NCBI GenBank assembly: GCA_020853975.1
Contig: JADYXW010000015.1
Span: forward strand, 62,001-126,000
Direction: 5' to 3'
From: Phycisphaerales bacterium
GTDB taxonomy: Bacteria > Planctomycetota > Phycisphaerae > Phycisphaerales > UBA1924
Length of the DNA stretch: 64,000 nt
In this document: in pieces, positions 44,259 through 53,207 of the stretch
How the letters are laid out: each line of letters starts with the position of its first letter
How positions within the stretch are numbered: the first letter of the stretch is position 1
The notes under the pieces: generated by a model
Told to the model about the DNA's origin: nothing
The model's input: the letters and a program-made list of their open reading frames with translations, nothing else
Database searches by the model: none
Made by a program: the position numbers and the translations under genes

Positions 44259-44996
44259 TCAATCTCCCTTGCCGGCGTCGAGCAGCAGCCCGTTGAGCGT
44301 CAGGCACACCGCGATGAGCGAGCCGAAGAACACGATGTCACGCGCGTCGATCACGCCCTTGGCGATCGCGTCGAACCGCGTGAGAAAGCTCAGCGACGCG
44401 ACCGCGTCCACCACGCTCGCGGGCGCCCAGCCCTTGAAGAAGTCGATCACCGCCGGGTACCCCGCCAGCAGGAACCCCAGGCACACCACCACCGACACAA
44501 TGAACGCGATGACCTGCGACCGCGTGGCGGCGGAGACGCACGCGCCGACCGACAGGAACCCCCCCGCCATCAGCAGGCTCCCGACATACCCCGCGAGGAT
44601 CGCTCCGTTGTCGGGCTCGCCAAGGAAGTTGACCGTGACCCACATGGGGAACGTGAGCGCGAGCGCCAGGCCGACGAACAGCCACGCCGCAAGGAACTTC
44701 CCCAGCACCGCGCCGGCGCGGGTGACGGGCAGCGTGGAGAGCAGCTCGAGCGTGCCGCCGCGCCTCTCCTCGGCCCAGAGCCTCATGGCCACCGCCGGGA
44801 TGAGACAGACGTAGAGCCACGGATGGAACGTGAAGAACGCCCGCAGGTCTGCCTGCCCGGCGTCGAAGAACCCTCCCAGTTCGAACGTGAACACGCCGGT
44901 CAACGCAAGAAAGATCACGATGAAGATGTACGCGACCGGCGTGACGAAATAGCCCGCCAGCTCGCGACGCAAGATCGCCATGCAGCCACGCATCAT
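44259..44996 (-). CDS. ABC-2 type permease (GldF-like)
   Basis: 245 residues with six hydrophobic segments and no ATPase motifs. The start (ILRRELAGYFVTPVAYIFIVIFL) and the WAEERRGGTLELLSTLPV loop are typical of GldF/CcmB-like ABC-2 permeases. It overlaps the ATPase gene by 4 bases and is followed after 23 bases by the GldG-like gene. It would form the membrane channel of the transporter. Confidence 0.87.
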   Translation of the reverse strand: MMRGCMAILRRELAGYFVTPVAYIFIVIFLALTGVFTFELGGFFDAGQADLRAFFTFHPWLYVCLIPAVAMRLWAEERRGGTLELLSTLPVTRAGAVLGKFLAAWLFVGLALALTFPMWVTVNFLGEPDNGAILAGYVGSLLMAGGFLSVGACVSAATRSQVIAFIVSVVVCLGFLLAGYPAVIDFFKGWAPASVVDAVASLSFLTRFDAIAKGVIDARDIVFFGSLIAVCLTLNGLLLDAGKGD

Positions 44997-45991
44997 CGGG
45001 AGGGCCCCCCCGTCAGGTCGCGGAAGACGTCATCCAGCCTTCCTGGTTCGAGCCGCATCTGGTCCACCTTCCATCCGCCGGCGCGTGCGGCACGCTCCAC
45101 CGCCCCGAGCAGGTCCTTGCCCGCGCGGGGCAGCACCGTGTAGGTCGCCAGCTCTCCCGACGGCGTGCGCGAGGTGCCGAGGTCCTCGACCTGCGCCGCC
45201 TCAACGAGGCCGGCGAGCACCTCCAACGGGCTGGGGCCCGCCTGGGTTGCGACCGAGAGCGTGACGGCGCCGCGATAGCGAGACCTCGCCGCGAGCGACG
45301 CGGGCGTACAGTCCGCGACGACGCGCCCCCGCGCGATCACCACCACCCGCGTGCACACCGCCTCCACCTCTTCCAGGATGTGCGTGGAGAGCACGATCGC
45401 GCGCCCTCCCGCGCGCGCCATGTCGCGGATCAGCCTCCGCACTTCGTGCTTCTGGTTGGGGTCCAAACCGTCCGTGGGCTCGTCCATCACCAGCACGGGC
45501 GGCTGGTGCAGGACCGCCTGCGCCAGGCCCACCCGCCTCTTGAAGCCCTTGCTCAGCGTCTCGATCGGCTGACGGAGGACGCCCTCCAGGTGCGTGAGCG
45601 CCACGGCGCGGCCGACGGCGTCGGCGCCGACCTTGCCCGTCAACCCCCGCACCCGCGCACAGAACTTCAGGAACGACTCGGGAGTCATGTCCGGGTACGC
45701 CGGCGCCCCTTCCGGGAGATACCCGAGCCGCTCCTTCGCCCACAGCGGGTCCTCCTGCACGTCCCGCCCGCAGACAAGAGCGCGGCCGGACGTCGGAGGG
45801 AGATAGCCCGTGAGCATCTTCATCGTGGTGGACTTGCCCGCGCCGTTGGGCCCCAGGAATCCCAGGACCTCGCCCGGTCCGACCGAGAACGTCACGTTCT
45901 CGACCGCGGCGATGCGCGTGGACCCGGACCCGAAGTGCTTGGAGAGGCTCTCCAGCCGGATCAGACTCTCGATGGATTCGCCGTCACTCAT
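44993..45991 (-). CDS. ABC transporter ATP-binding protein (GldA-like)
   Basis: 332 residues. Walker A is GPNGAGKS near residue 48, the signature is LSKGFKRRVGLAQ (the variant used by ABC-2 type exporters), Walker B is VLVMDEPTDGLD and the switch His is in STHILEE. A C-terminal domain of about 100 residues follows. I chose ATG 45991; the upstream frame is a shadow. It heads the four-gene operon ATPase, permease, GldG-like, DUF4340. Confidence 0.9.
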   Translation of the reverse strand: MSDGESIESLIRLESLSKHFGSGSTRIAAVENVTFSVGPGEVLGFLGPNGAGKSTTMKMLTGYLPPTSGRALVCGRDVQEDPLWAKERLGYLPEGAPAYPDMTPESFLKFCARVRGLTGKVGADAVGRAVALTHLEGVLRQPIETLSKGFKRRVGLAQAVLHQPPVLVMDEPTDGLDPNQKHEVRRLIRDMARAGGRAIVLSTHILEEVEAVCTRVVVIARGRVVADCTPASLAARSRYRGAVTLSVATQAGPSPLEVLAGLVEAAQVEDLGTSRTPSGELATYTVLPRAGKDLLGAVERAARAGGWKVDQMRLEPGRLDDVFRDLTGGPSR

Positions 45992-46250
45992 GGCCTGTGG
46001 ACCCTCACCCCGGCCAGAGGGCTCGCGCCGGGGCCCAAGTTGATATCCAGGATGCGAACCGGGCTCAAGTCCGGCAGGGACGATCCCGTCGGAACCCCCG
46101 GCGCAGGCCCCCCAAACCGATCGCAAGCAACAACAAGACAGAGACTTGCGTGGGCGGGCACGGCTTTGTTTGGCACCGTAGTTGGCGGAAGCACGAGTTT
46201 GCGGCGGGGCTGTCCCCCGCCCCGGGCCCGTGCCGCGTGGAGAGAGACAC

Positions 46251-46694
46251 ATGGCGCAGCTCATGGCAGACCCGCTCCCTGAAACGATGTTCACCCTCAG
46301 CCGCGTGGGGGACATCGCCGTGCTCAACGTGACCTGTCCGGCGATCCGCGAGCGCCAGGCCATGGTGCTGGGCCGCTACCTCGCCGAACTGACAGCGCAC
46401 ACCGGAGGACGCATCGTGCTGGAGGTCGGGGGCGTGGGCTCGTTCTCGTGCGCCTGGATCAACGAGCTGCTCTCCGTCACTCGGCGGTGCCGGGCCATGG
46501 GGGGCGACCTCGTGCTCCTGGGCATGCCCCTCCGCGACTGGCGCGTGCTCGAGACCACCGGACTCGCACGCCACCTGACGCTCACCCGCTCCCGCACCGA
46601 CGCTCTCAACCGGCTCGGGGCGGGAGAGGTCGCCACGTGGCGGCTCGCAGTCGCGCGGCTGCTCGATATCCCCGTGGGATCACGGGCAGCCTAA
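46251..46694 (+). CDS. STAS-domain protein (anti-sigma factor antagonist-like)
   Basis: 147 residues with one STAS fold: IAVLNVTCPAIRERQA, then IVLEVGGVGSFSCAWINELLSVTRRCRAMGG... In SpoIIAA-type antagonists the phosphorylated Ser lies in the DSSG loop; here the corresponding stretch is GSFSCAW, so a Ser is available but the motif is altered. A partner kinase or phosphatase is not in the window. GGAGAG lies 7 bases before ATG 46251 and a GC hairpin precedes it (around 46203-46222). Confidence 0.72.
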   Translation: MAQLMADPLPETMFTLSRVGDIAVLNVTCPAIRERQAMVLGRYLAELTAHTGGRIVLEVGGVGSFSCAWINELLSVTRRCRAMGGDLVLLGMPLRDWRVLETTGLARHLTLTRSRTDALNRLGAGEVATWRLAVARLLDIPVGSRAA

Positions 46695-46823
46695 CACAAC
46701 ACGATCAACGAACCTCGCGAGCGCTGCATCCGAACGGGTGCTGCGCTCGTAGTTCGCATTGTGCACGCGCATTCCGGCGGGTGCGTTGTATCTTCGGTCG
46801 TTCAGACCCGATAGGCACCTCAG

Positions 46824-49019
46824 ATGTGTCGACTCCCGCTCTACGGTTTTCGGACTCTTGGCCTGCTCGCGCTGTGTTTGGCAGCGGGACAGGTGTGCGC
46901 CGCGGACCAGTCAGAGGTTGTCACGCCGCGCGAGGGGTCGCTCCAGCTTCGCACGGGCGAATGGACCCCGGGTGACGCCGACAACCTGCTGAGCGCGGCC
47001 GCCTTTGAGCGCGGCACCCACCACGTGATCTCGCTCGATGGACCAATGACCCCCGACCGGCGGGCGAGGCTGGACGCACTCGGCGTTCGTCTCAAGGGCT
47101 ATCTCCCCACGCACGCGTACATCGCCTCGCTCGATGGTGCGGTGCCCGCGGCCCTCGGGGATCTTGGCTTTGTTCGCTGGGCCGTTCGCTTCCGTGATGA
47201 ATGGAAGGTCGCGCCCAGCGTCGCGCAGGCGCGGGGCTGGGCGTGGCAAGGTGACCACCGTCGGGCGATATCCGCAGCGGGCAATCAGTGCCTGCGCGTC
47301 TGGCTCTTCGCCGGCGCCGACGACGCGGCGCTCCGCGCGCTGGTGAAAGCCACGCCCGGCGCCTCCATCCGCTCCGATCAGACCACCCTCGGCGCTCGCA
47401 GTCTGGGCCTGATCGTTCCCATGGGGGTAGAGCACGACCTGGCGGCGCTCGCAGCCGTCCAATGCGTCGAACCCGTGCCGGAGTACGCCGATCGGAGTAA
47501 CGCGACCACGCGCTGGGTCGTGCAGAGCAACGTGCAGGGCGTCACACCCTTCTACGACCGGGGTATGACCGGCGCGGGCCAGGTGCTTGGCATCATCGAT
47601 TCGGGCGTCGCCATCAACCACTGTGCGTTCCTCGACGCGGCAAACCCCATCGGCCCGCTTCACAGGAAAATCCTCGCGTACAACGTCACGCCCTGGTACG
47701 GACTGCACGGCACGCACGTCGCCTGCACCGCGGCGGGCGACGACGGAACCACCGGGAACACCCGGGGCGTCGCCTACGGGGCCAAGATCGTCTACAACAC
47801 CCACCCCGATGGCACCGAGCAGAGCATGTTCGATCACTTCGCGCTGCACCACACCCAGGGCGCGTTCATCCACACGAATAGCTGGGGGACCGACGCCTTC
47901 CGTGATTACGACGGCGGCGCCCGAGGTGTGGACGCCTTCACCTACCAGTACGAGGACGACCTCGTGCTCTTCGCCGTCACCGACCTCATGCCCCTGGTCA
48001 TGAACCCGGAGAACGCGAAGAACTGCGTTGCCGTCTTCGCCACAAGCCAGTCGCCCAACCAGGGAAACTGGTGCTTCGGCGGGTCGGCACCCACGCTCGA
48101 CGGCAGGCGCAAGCCGGAACTCGGGGCGCCGGGCTGCTCCATTCTTTCCGCGTCCGGCAGCACCGGGTGCTCTACGTCCTCGCAGAGCGGAACGTCCATG
48201 GCCACGCCCGCTGTCGCCGGCCTCGCCACGCTCATGCGGGAGTACTACAGCCGGGGCTTCTACCCGACGGGCGTCGAGAATCAATGGGACGCGTTCGTGC
48301 CCAGCGGCTCGCTGCTTCGTGCCTCGCTGGCGAGCAGCGGGGCCGACCTCACGGGCGTTGCGGGCTTCCCGAGCGTGAAGGAGGGCTTTGGGCGCGTGCT
48401 GGGCGACTCCGCCGCGTTCTTCCCGGGGGACCAGTCGCGCACGCTGATCCGCGACGTGCGCACGACGAGCGCCGGCGCGCTCCAGACTGGGCAGGAGTCC
48501 GTGGCCCGCGTGTGGGTTGAGTCCGCGTCGACGCCGCTGAAGGTCACTCTTGCCTGGGCGGACTTCCCCGCGGTGGTCAACGCCTCGTTCACCCCGGTGA
48601 ACAACCTCGACCTGCACGTGACCTCGCCCTCGGGCGTGGAGTACCGGGGCAATGTGTTCGCCGGCGGCGTTTCGCAGCCGGGCGGCGCCGCGGACGCGAT
48701 CAACAACCTCGAGGTCGTGCTGATCACCGCTCCCGAAGTCGGCCTGTGGCGGGTGCGGGTCGTGGGCGCCGGCGTCAACGAGGGGCCCCAGGGCTACGCG
48801 TGGATCGCCACCGGCGCCGTGGTCGACGGCGGCTGCCTGGGCGACTACAACCATGACGGCAACGTCGACCAGGACGATGTCTCGGCCCTCATCCAGGATG
48901 TCGCGTCGGGCGAACCGTCCTACCTGCCCAACTCGCCCGACATCAACGAGGACGGCAACGTGGACCAGGACGATGTCTGGACGCTTATCGGCATTATCGC
49001 GGGCAGCGGCTGCGACTAG
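46824..49019 (+). CDS. Secreted subtilisin-like serine protease (S8) with C-terminal dockerin-like repeats
   Basis: 731 residues. A signal peptide (FRTLGLLALCLAAGQVCAA) and a propeptide-like region come first. The catalytic triad is Asp259 (GIIDSGV), His295 (LHGTH) and Ser458 (SGTSMATP), with an oxyanion-type insert between. A beta-rich P/CUB-like domain (about 545-665) follows. The C-terminus has two calcium-binding EF-hand-like loops, DYNHDGNVDQDD (from 674) and DINEDGNVDQDD (from about 707), a planctomycete dockerin-like module. Its TAG shares a CTAG with the gmk stop. Confidence 0.9.
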   Translation: MCRLPLYGFRTLGLLALCLAAGQVCAADQSEVVTPREGSLQLRTGEWTPGDADNLLSAAAFERGTHHVISLDGPMTPDRRARLDALGVRLKGYLPTHAYIASLDGAVPAALGDLGFVRWAVRFRDEWKVAPSVAQARGWAWQGDHRRAISAAGNQCLRVWLFAGADDAALRALVKATPGASIRSDQTTLGARSLGLIVPMGVEHDLAALAAVQCVEPVPEYADRSNATTRWVVQSNVQGVTPFYDRGMTGAGQVLGIIDSGVAINHCAFLDAANPIGPLHRKILAYNVTPWYGLHGTHVACTAAGDDGTTGNTRGVAYGAKIVYNTHPDGTEQSMFDHFALHHTQGAFIHTNSWGTDAFRDYDGGARGVDAFTYQYEDDLVLFAVTDLMPLVMNPENAKNCVAVFATSQSPNQGNWCFGGSAPTLDGRRKPELGAPGCSILSASGSTGCSTSSQSGTSMATPAVAGLATLMREYYSRGFYPTGVENQWDAFVPSGSLLRASLASSGADLTGVAGFPSVKEGFGRVLGDSAAFFPGDQSRTLIRDVRTTSAGALQTGQESVARVWVESASTPLKVTLAWADFPAVVNASFTPVNNLDLHVTSPSGVEYRGNVFAGGVSQPGGAADAINNLEVVLITAPEVGLWRVRVVGAGVNEGPQGYAWIATGAVVDGGCLGDYNHDGNVDQDDVSALIQDVASGEPSYLPNSPDINEDGNVDQDDVWTLIGIIAGSGCD

Positions 49020-49648
49020 GTGGCGCGGGCCGCGGCGCGCTTCTCACGCCTTCTGCGGCGCTCGCTGACGACAAGGTCCACCGCGCGGGCGATGGCCTCG
49101 TCGAGTTTCGCGTTCACCAGGAACACGTCGTAGACGCCCGAGGCGCGGGCCGAGGTGATCTCGCTCTTGGCCGCGGCGAACCGGGCCGCGATCAACGCCT
49201 CCGACTCCCGCTTCCGCGACTGAAGCCGCGCCAGCAGGTCGGCTTCGCTCGGCGGGAGGATGAAGACCGCGAAGGCGTCGGGCAGGTGCTTCTTCACCTG
49301 GATCGCCCCCTGCACGTCGATCTCCAGGATCACGAGGCGCCCGCGCTTGATCTGCTCGTGCACCCAGGCGCGGGGCGTGCCGTACTTCTTGCCGTAGACC
49401 CCGGCGGACTCCAGAAACTCGCCCGAGGCCCGCAGCCTCTCGAACTCCTCGTCGGTCACGAAGTGATAGTCCACGCCCTCGACGTCCGCCCCGGTTTTCG
49501 CCCGGGTCGTGCACGACACCGAGAAGACCGACCCGGGGATGGAACGCTCTACGCCCCGCGTGATCGTCGTCTTGCCGGCGCCGCTGGGCCCGCTGATGAT
49601 CAGCACCAGCCCGTCGTCGGTGTCGGTCGCGAGGCGATGGTCGTTCAT
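49016..49648 (-). CDS. gmk: Guanylate kinase
   Basis: 210 residues; phosphorylates GMP to GDP. Walker A is GPSGAGKT at residues 20-27. The GMP-binding region (SVSCTTRAK, GVDYHFVTDEEF, EFLESAGVYGKKYGTP) and the lid (RLQSRKRES) are conserved. The C-terminus is very basic. ATG 49648 was chosen because TACAGT lies 6 bases upstream; a longer frame exists but has no start signal. It is divergent from the glycosyltransferase at 49683, only 34 bases away. Confidence 0.95.
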   Translation of the reverse strand: MNDHRLATDTDDGLVLIISGPSGAGKTTITRGVERSIPGSVFSVSCTTRAKTGADVEGVDYHFVTDEEFERLRASGEFLESAGVYGKKYGTPRAWVHEQIKRGRLVILEIDVQGAIQVKKHLPDAFAVFILPPSEADLLARLQSRKRESEALIAARFAAAKSEITSARASGVYDVFLVNAKLDEAIARAVDLVVSERRRRREKRAAARAT

Positions 49649-49654
49649 GCGGCG

Positions 49655-49660
49655 ACTGTA
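49655..49660 (-). promoter_or_regulatory. Start-proximal -10 box TACAGT of gmk
   Basis: Minus-strand TACAGT, 6-base spacer, ATG at 49648; no ribosome binding site fits. Confidence 0.5.
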
Positions 49661-49682
49661 CCCCGCCGACCGATACAACGGC

Positions 49683-51044
49683 ATGAGGTTGCTGTTCCTT
49701 CTCCAACCCGGGGCGAACTCCCGCAGCATCTTCCAGGGCCTGATCCGGGGCTTTGCCGACGCGGGGCATCATGCGATGGTGCTCGAGCTCGCGCCGTTCT
49801 GGAACGCATACGCCCGCGAGCCCGCCCGGAAGGAAGCGCTCATGGGCGAGGCCACCCGCGCCCTCGCGGACCTCATCCGCCGCGAACGAGCCGACGCCAC
49901 GGTCGCCATGTGGGGCAACGGCATCTCGACGTTCGCCGGCGGCATGGCGGCGGGCCGTCCCTCCACCGTCTTCGACGTGCTCGGCGTCCCACACCTCCTC
50001 TACTGGCTTGATGCGCCACACTGGGCGGCGCAGGGCAGCGCCGCCTCGCTCTTCGGCCATCCCGCGATCGCGGGCCCGATGCTCCTCCACGCGGTCAACA
50101 ACGAGGGCATTGCCCAGGAGATGACAGCGGTGCTCGGCTTCGGGCGCACGGTCCCGATCGCCTACGGCGTGGACACGCGCGTCTTCCGCCCTGAGGCCGC
50201 CCCCGCCGGTGAGGCGGAGTTTGATCTCGTAGTCTCCTGCGGCCCGGGGGACCCGCCCCCCACCGCCATCGAACTGCGTGAACTCGAGAGCGATGCACCC
50301 GACATGCCCGCGATCCGCGCCGAGCGTGCGCGGCTCGCGGCGGGCGAGATGCACCGGTTCCAGAAGACCGACGCGGATCGGCGTCTGCTCGCGCTGCTTC
50401 TTGAATCGCAGATCTGCACGCCCCACGCGCCGATGCTGGCGCGCACGAGAGAGATCGCACGCTCCGAGGCCTCGCTGGCCGGCGCCGTGTCGGCGCTGCT
50501 GGCGGACCCTGTCCGATGGGTCGGGGCCACCGGCGCGATCCGCGGGGTGGATCAGTCCGCGCGGGCGTTCACCATCGCGTGGCTCTCGCGACGCTGCCGC
50601 ATGGCGGTCTTCGGCGCCGCGAGCGATGCCTGGCCCATCACCGCGACGCGAGCGGGAGAGATTCCCTTCGAGCGGATGACCGAGTGGTACGGGCGTGGGC
50701 TTGCGGGCCTGAACGTGATGCGCTGGCAGGACGACGTGGGGGTGAACATCAAGCCGCTGGAGATCGGCGCTTCCGGGCGTGCGTGCCTGTGCGCGCACCG
50801 CGTCGGGATTGACGGGCTGCTGGAGCCCGGGCGAGAGGTGATCACCTTCGACACGCCGGACGGCGCGCTCGGTGAGCTGCGCGAACTGCGGGACTCCCCG
50901 CCGCGAGCGGCGGAGATCGGAGCCGCGGCCCGGGCGCGCATCGAGCGCGACCACACGTGGGCCGCGCGGGCAACGACGCTCGCCACGGCGCTCGCGGGCG
51001 TGCGTGGCGGGCAGGCGCCGACGCGTCAAGCTGTGATGGGCTGA
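49683..51044 (+). CDS. Glycosyltransferase, CgeB/DUF3880-like
   Basis: 453 residues with a GT-B layout. The N-terminal half (RLLFLLQPGANSRSIFQGLIRGF) contains DVLGVPHLLYWLDAP, like DUF3880 domains; the C-terminal half has FERMTEWYGRGLAGLNVMRWQDD...KPLEIGASGRACLC, the Glyco_trans_1_2 pattern in which the Glu binds the nucleotide sugar. Acceptor and sugar are unknown. I chose ATG 49683 because the first beta strand starts there; the open frame upstream is a shadow of gmk. Confidence 0.75.
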   Translation: MRLLFLLQPGANSRSIFQGLIRGFADAGHHAMVLELAPFWNAYAREPARKEALMGEATRALADLIRRERADATVAMWGNGISTFAGGMAAGRPSTVFDVLGVPHLLYWLDAPHWAAQGSAASLFGHPAIAGPMLLHAVNNEGIAQEMTAVLGFGRTVPIAYGVDTRVFRPEAAPAGEAEFDLVVSCGPGDPPPTAIELRELESDAPDMPAIRAERARLAAGEMHRFQKTDADRRLLALLLESQICTPHAPMLARTREIARSEASLAGAVSALLADPVRWVGATGAIRGVDQSARAFTIAWLSRRCRMAVFGAASDAWPITATRAGEIPFERMTEWYGRGLAGLNVMRWQDDVGVNIKPLEIGASGRACLCAHRVGIDGLLEPGREVITFDTPDGALGELRELRDSPPRAAEIGAAARARIERDHTWAARATTLATALAGVRGGQAPTRQAVMG

Positions 51045-51053
51045 GCGTGCGAG

Positions 51054-51485
51054 TCAGGCCGCGGTGTACCTGCCCCGCGAGACCTTCCTGAAGAGATTCT
51101 TGTGCTTCAGGAGGCACGCGTTGACGATGGTGCGGAAGTTGTCCGCGCCGGTCTTGTAGCCCGCCGCGACGACGGCCTTTGCGGCCTCTGTCACGCCCAT
51201 CGTCTTGCCGTTCAGCACCTTGTGCAGGGCCGCGGACAGGCCGCCCTCGTTGGCCTTGCGCGTGCGAGCCGCGACGGATCGGCCGCCGCCTCGCGTCCGG
51301 CCCGCGCGGGCCGGGGTCGACTGGCCTGCCAGTTCGGCGATCTGCGCGTCCAGCTTCGCAGCCTTGGCGAGCAGCGCGTCGCGCTTGCGCACCAGCTTCC
51401 CGACGCCACGCTGGCGGCGTTCCATCTCGCGCCGGAGATCAGCAATCGAAAGAGCGGTCAGACCAGCCGAGGTTCGCTTTGCCAC
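51054..51485 (-). CDS. Small protein with coiled coil and winged-helix-like C-terminus
   Basis: 143 residues. The N-terminal third is a coiled coil (ADLRREMERRQRG...LLAKAAKLDAQIAEL), a basic Arg/Gly/Ala linker follows (about 60-80), and the last 60 residues (ALHKVLNGKTMGVTEAAKAVVAAGY...LFRKVSRGRYTA) have the pattern of a HARE-HTH/winged-helix domain. DNA binding is therefore plausible but inferred. The start is GTG at 51485 with GGAG 7 bases upstream. It lies downstream of parB on the same strand. Confidence 0.65.
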   Translation of the reverse strand: MAKRTSAGLTALSIADLRREMERRQRGVGKLVRKRDALLAKAAKLDAQIAELAGQSTPARAGRTRGGGRSVAARTRKANEGGLSAALHKVLNGKTMGVTEAAKAVVAAGYKTGADNFRTIVNACLLKHKNLFRKVSRGRYTAA

Positions 51486-51622
51486 TATGCAACTCCAACC
51501 CCCGCAACATGACCTTGTGCCGTGCGGACCCGCAACGGCACGCTCATACTATGTCCCGGGATGCGGCGTGCATAGCAATCCGGCGACAGATACGGGCGCG
51601 CGGCCCGTGTTATGTGCTCTGG

Positions 51623-52585
51623 TCAGTGCACCTTGACGCCCAGTCGCGTCATCAGCGAGTCAAAGTGGTCCAGGCCGTAGAACTCGAGAGTGACGCGCCC
51701 CCTCTTCCCGCGGCGGTCGGTCACAATGGAGACTTTCGTCCCGAGTTGTTGGCCAATCTGGCGCTGCAGATCGCCGAGCACGGCGAGGCGGGCCTGATCA
51801 CGGTCGCTGACCGGGGGGATCGGCTTCTGTGCGGGGCCGGCCTTGCACACTCGCTCGATCTCGCGGACGCTCCACTGCAGCTTGACGGCCCGCGCCGCGA
51901 GCGCGACGCGAGAGGGGCCCGCGGGCGCCGCCAGCAGCGCCTTGCCGTGACCGGCGCTGAGCGAGCCCCCCGAAATCATCGCCGCGATCTCCGGCTCGAG
52001 CTCTGTCAGGCGGATGAGGTTGGCGATCGTGCTGCGGTCGAGGCCCAGCCGCTCGGCGAGGTGCTGGTGGGTGAGAGCGCATCTATCTCCTAGAGAGCGC
52101 AGGGCGTGCGCTCTGTCCATCGCGTTGAGGTCTTCACGCTGGACATTCTCGATGAGGGCATGCTCCGCCGCCTGCTCGTCGGTGAGAGTCTTGAGAATCG
52201 CGGGGATGTGCGTGAGACCGGCTTCGGTTGCGGCTCGCCAGCGGCGTTCGCCGGCGACCAGCTCGTACCCCCCCACCGTTCTCCGCACGAGGATGGGCTG
52301 CAGGAGCCCGGTTCGGCGGATGGAATCCGCGAGTGCGGTCAGCGTCGCCGCGTCCCACGTGCGGCGGGGCTGGAAGGGCGACGGCGAGATGGACGCAACC
52401 GGAATGCGAACAACGTCCGATAATAGTTCGTCTTTGGGCGTTAAAACCGCCGCCGAATCCGGGGGAACTGGTTCAACGGTGGCCGGCATGTGCACGGAAA
52501 CTTCTGCGGGACCATTACTTAGGAGGCTGTTCAGTCCGCGGCCGAGCTTGCGAGGTCGTTCCGAGCCCTTGCTTGTCGCTTCCAT
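51623..52585 (-). CDS. parB: Chromosome partitioning protein ParB
   Basis: 320 residues. The N-terminus RKLGRGLNSLL is the ParA-contacting motif typical of ParB, the CTP-binding box is visible as GERRWRAA near residue 118, and the central helix-turn-helix (THQHLAERLGLDRSTIANLIRL) is intact. The C-terminal dimerisation region is present. ParB loads on parS sites and spreads to organise the origin region. ATG 52585 is supported by AGGAGA 6 bases upstream. No parA lies next to it, which is unusual, but two parS-like palindromes lie 330 to 550 bases away. Confidence 0.93.
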   Translation of the reverse strand: MEATSKGSERPRKLGRGLNSLLSNGPAEVSVHMPATVEPVPPDSAAVLTPKDELLSDVVRIPVASISPSPFQPRRTWDAATLTALADSIRRTGLLQPILVRRTVGGYELVAGERRWRAATEAGLTHIPAILKTLTDEQAAEHALIENVQREDLNAMDRAHALRSLGDRCALTHQHLAERLGLDRSTIANLIRLTELEPEIAAMISGGSLSAGHGKALLAAPAGPSRVALAARAVKLQWSVREIERVCKAGPAQKPIPPVSDRDQARLAVLGDLQRQIGQQLGTKVSIVTDRRGKRGRVTLEFYGLDHFDSLMTRLGVKVH

Positions 52586-52656
52586 GCTGTTCTCCTGCGC
52601 AGGTTGCTGGATGGCGACAGTATCATGCCGCACGACCATGAATTGGAATCGACCGA

Positions 52657-53100
52657 ATGGGAACTGGCGGGCTGACAATTGAGGTACTCGCACGCGGCGT
52701 TGCAATGGCCGGAGGGTGGGTGCTGCTCTGCCGGAACCGCAAGCACGGGTACTGCTACCTCCCCGGAGGACACGTGGAGTTTGGAGAGCCTGCGGCGATT
52801 GCGTTGGCGCGGGAGTTCGAGGAGGAGTGCGGTCTCAAGGTCAAGGTGGGGGGGTTCTGCTTCGCGCACGAGCAGGTCTTCAGGCAGCGCGGGAAGCTCA
52901 GGCACGAGGTGTCCCTGGTGTTCCACGTGGAAATTCCCGGGACTCAGGCGGGAGGTCCCCCCGCGCCTGTTCTCTCGCTTGAGGAGCACATCGAGTTCAT
53001 CTGGCACCCCCTGGCGACACTCGGCGAGATCGAGCTGCTCCCCCACCATCACGCCGACTGGCTCAGCCGGGGTGGTGGGGCGTGGATCGAACAGGTCTAG
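52657..53100 (+). CDS. Nudix hydrolase
   Basis: 147 residues. The Nudix box is complete: G-x5-E-x7-REFEEECGL, starting at GGHVEFGE near residue 37, with the glutamates that bind magnesium. Such enzymes cleave nucleoside diphosphates linked to another group; the substrate is not evident. It is divergent from parB with 71 bases between starts. One parS-like palindrome lies inside the coding region, encoding VFHVEI. Confidence 0.85.
   Translation: MGTGGLTIEVLARGVAMAGGWVLLCRNRKHGYCYLPGGHVEFGEPAAIALAREFEEECGLKVKVGGFCFAHEQVFRQRGKLRHEVSLVFHVEIPGTQAGGPPAPVLSLEEHIEFIWHPLATLGEIELLPHHHADWLSRGGGAWIEQV
52919..52934. promoter_or_regulatory. parS-like site inside the Nudix gene
   Basis: TGTTCCACGTGGAAAT contains the palindrome TTCCACGTGGAA and differs from the consensus TGTTTCACGTGAAACA at four positions, two of them the symmetric T-to-C/A-to-G change seen in natural parS variants. 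Confidence 0.55.
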
Positions 53101-53122
53101 CGCGGGCACCCCGAGCGCGGCG

Positions 53123-53138
53123 TGTTCCACGTGGAACG
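53123..53138. promoter_or_regulatory. parS-like site downstream of the Nudix gene
   Basis: TGTTCCACGTGGAACG contains a perfect 14-base palindrome GTTCCACGTGGAAC, a recognised variant of parS. It is intergenic, 204 bases from the first site and about 540 bases from the parB start. Confidence 0.65.
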
Positions 53139-53207
53139 CCGCAGTGTCACCGGCGAGTCCCGTGCAGCGCCATGGATGCCGTGGCGGGGGGGGCCCCGGT
53201 CCTGCCG

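Noticed and set aside
52929..52942. GAAATTCCCGGGAC next to the first parS-like site, reminiscent of the Noc site ATTTCCCGGGAAAT
   Set aside because: Only the core CCCGGG and part of one arm match, and it lies in coding sequence.
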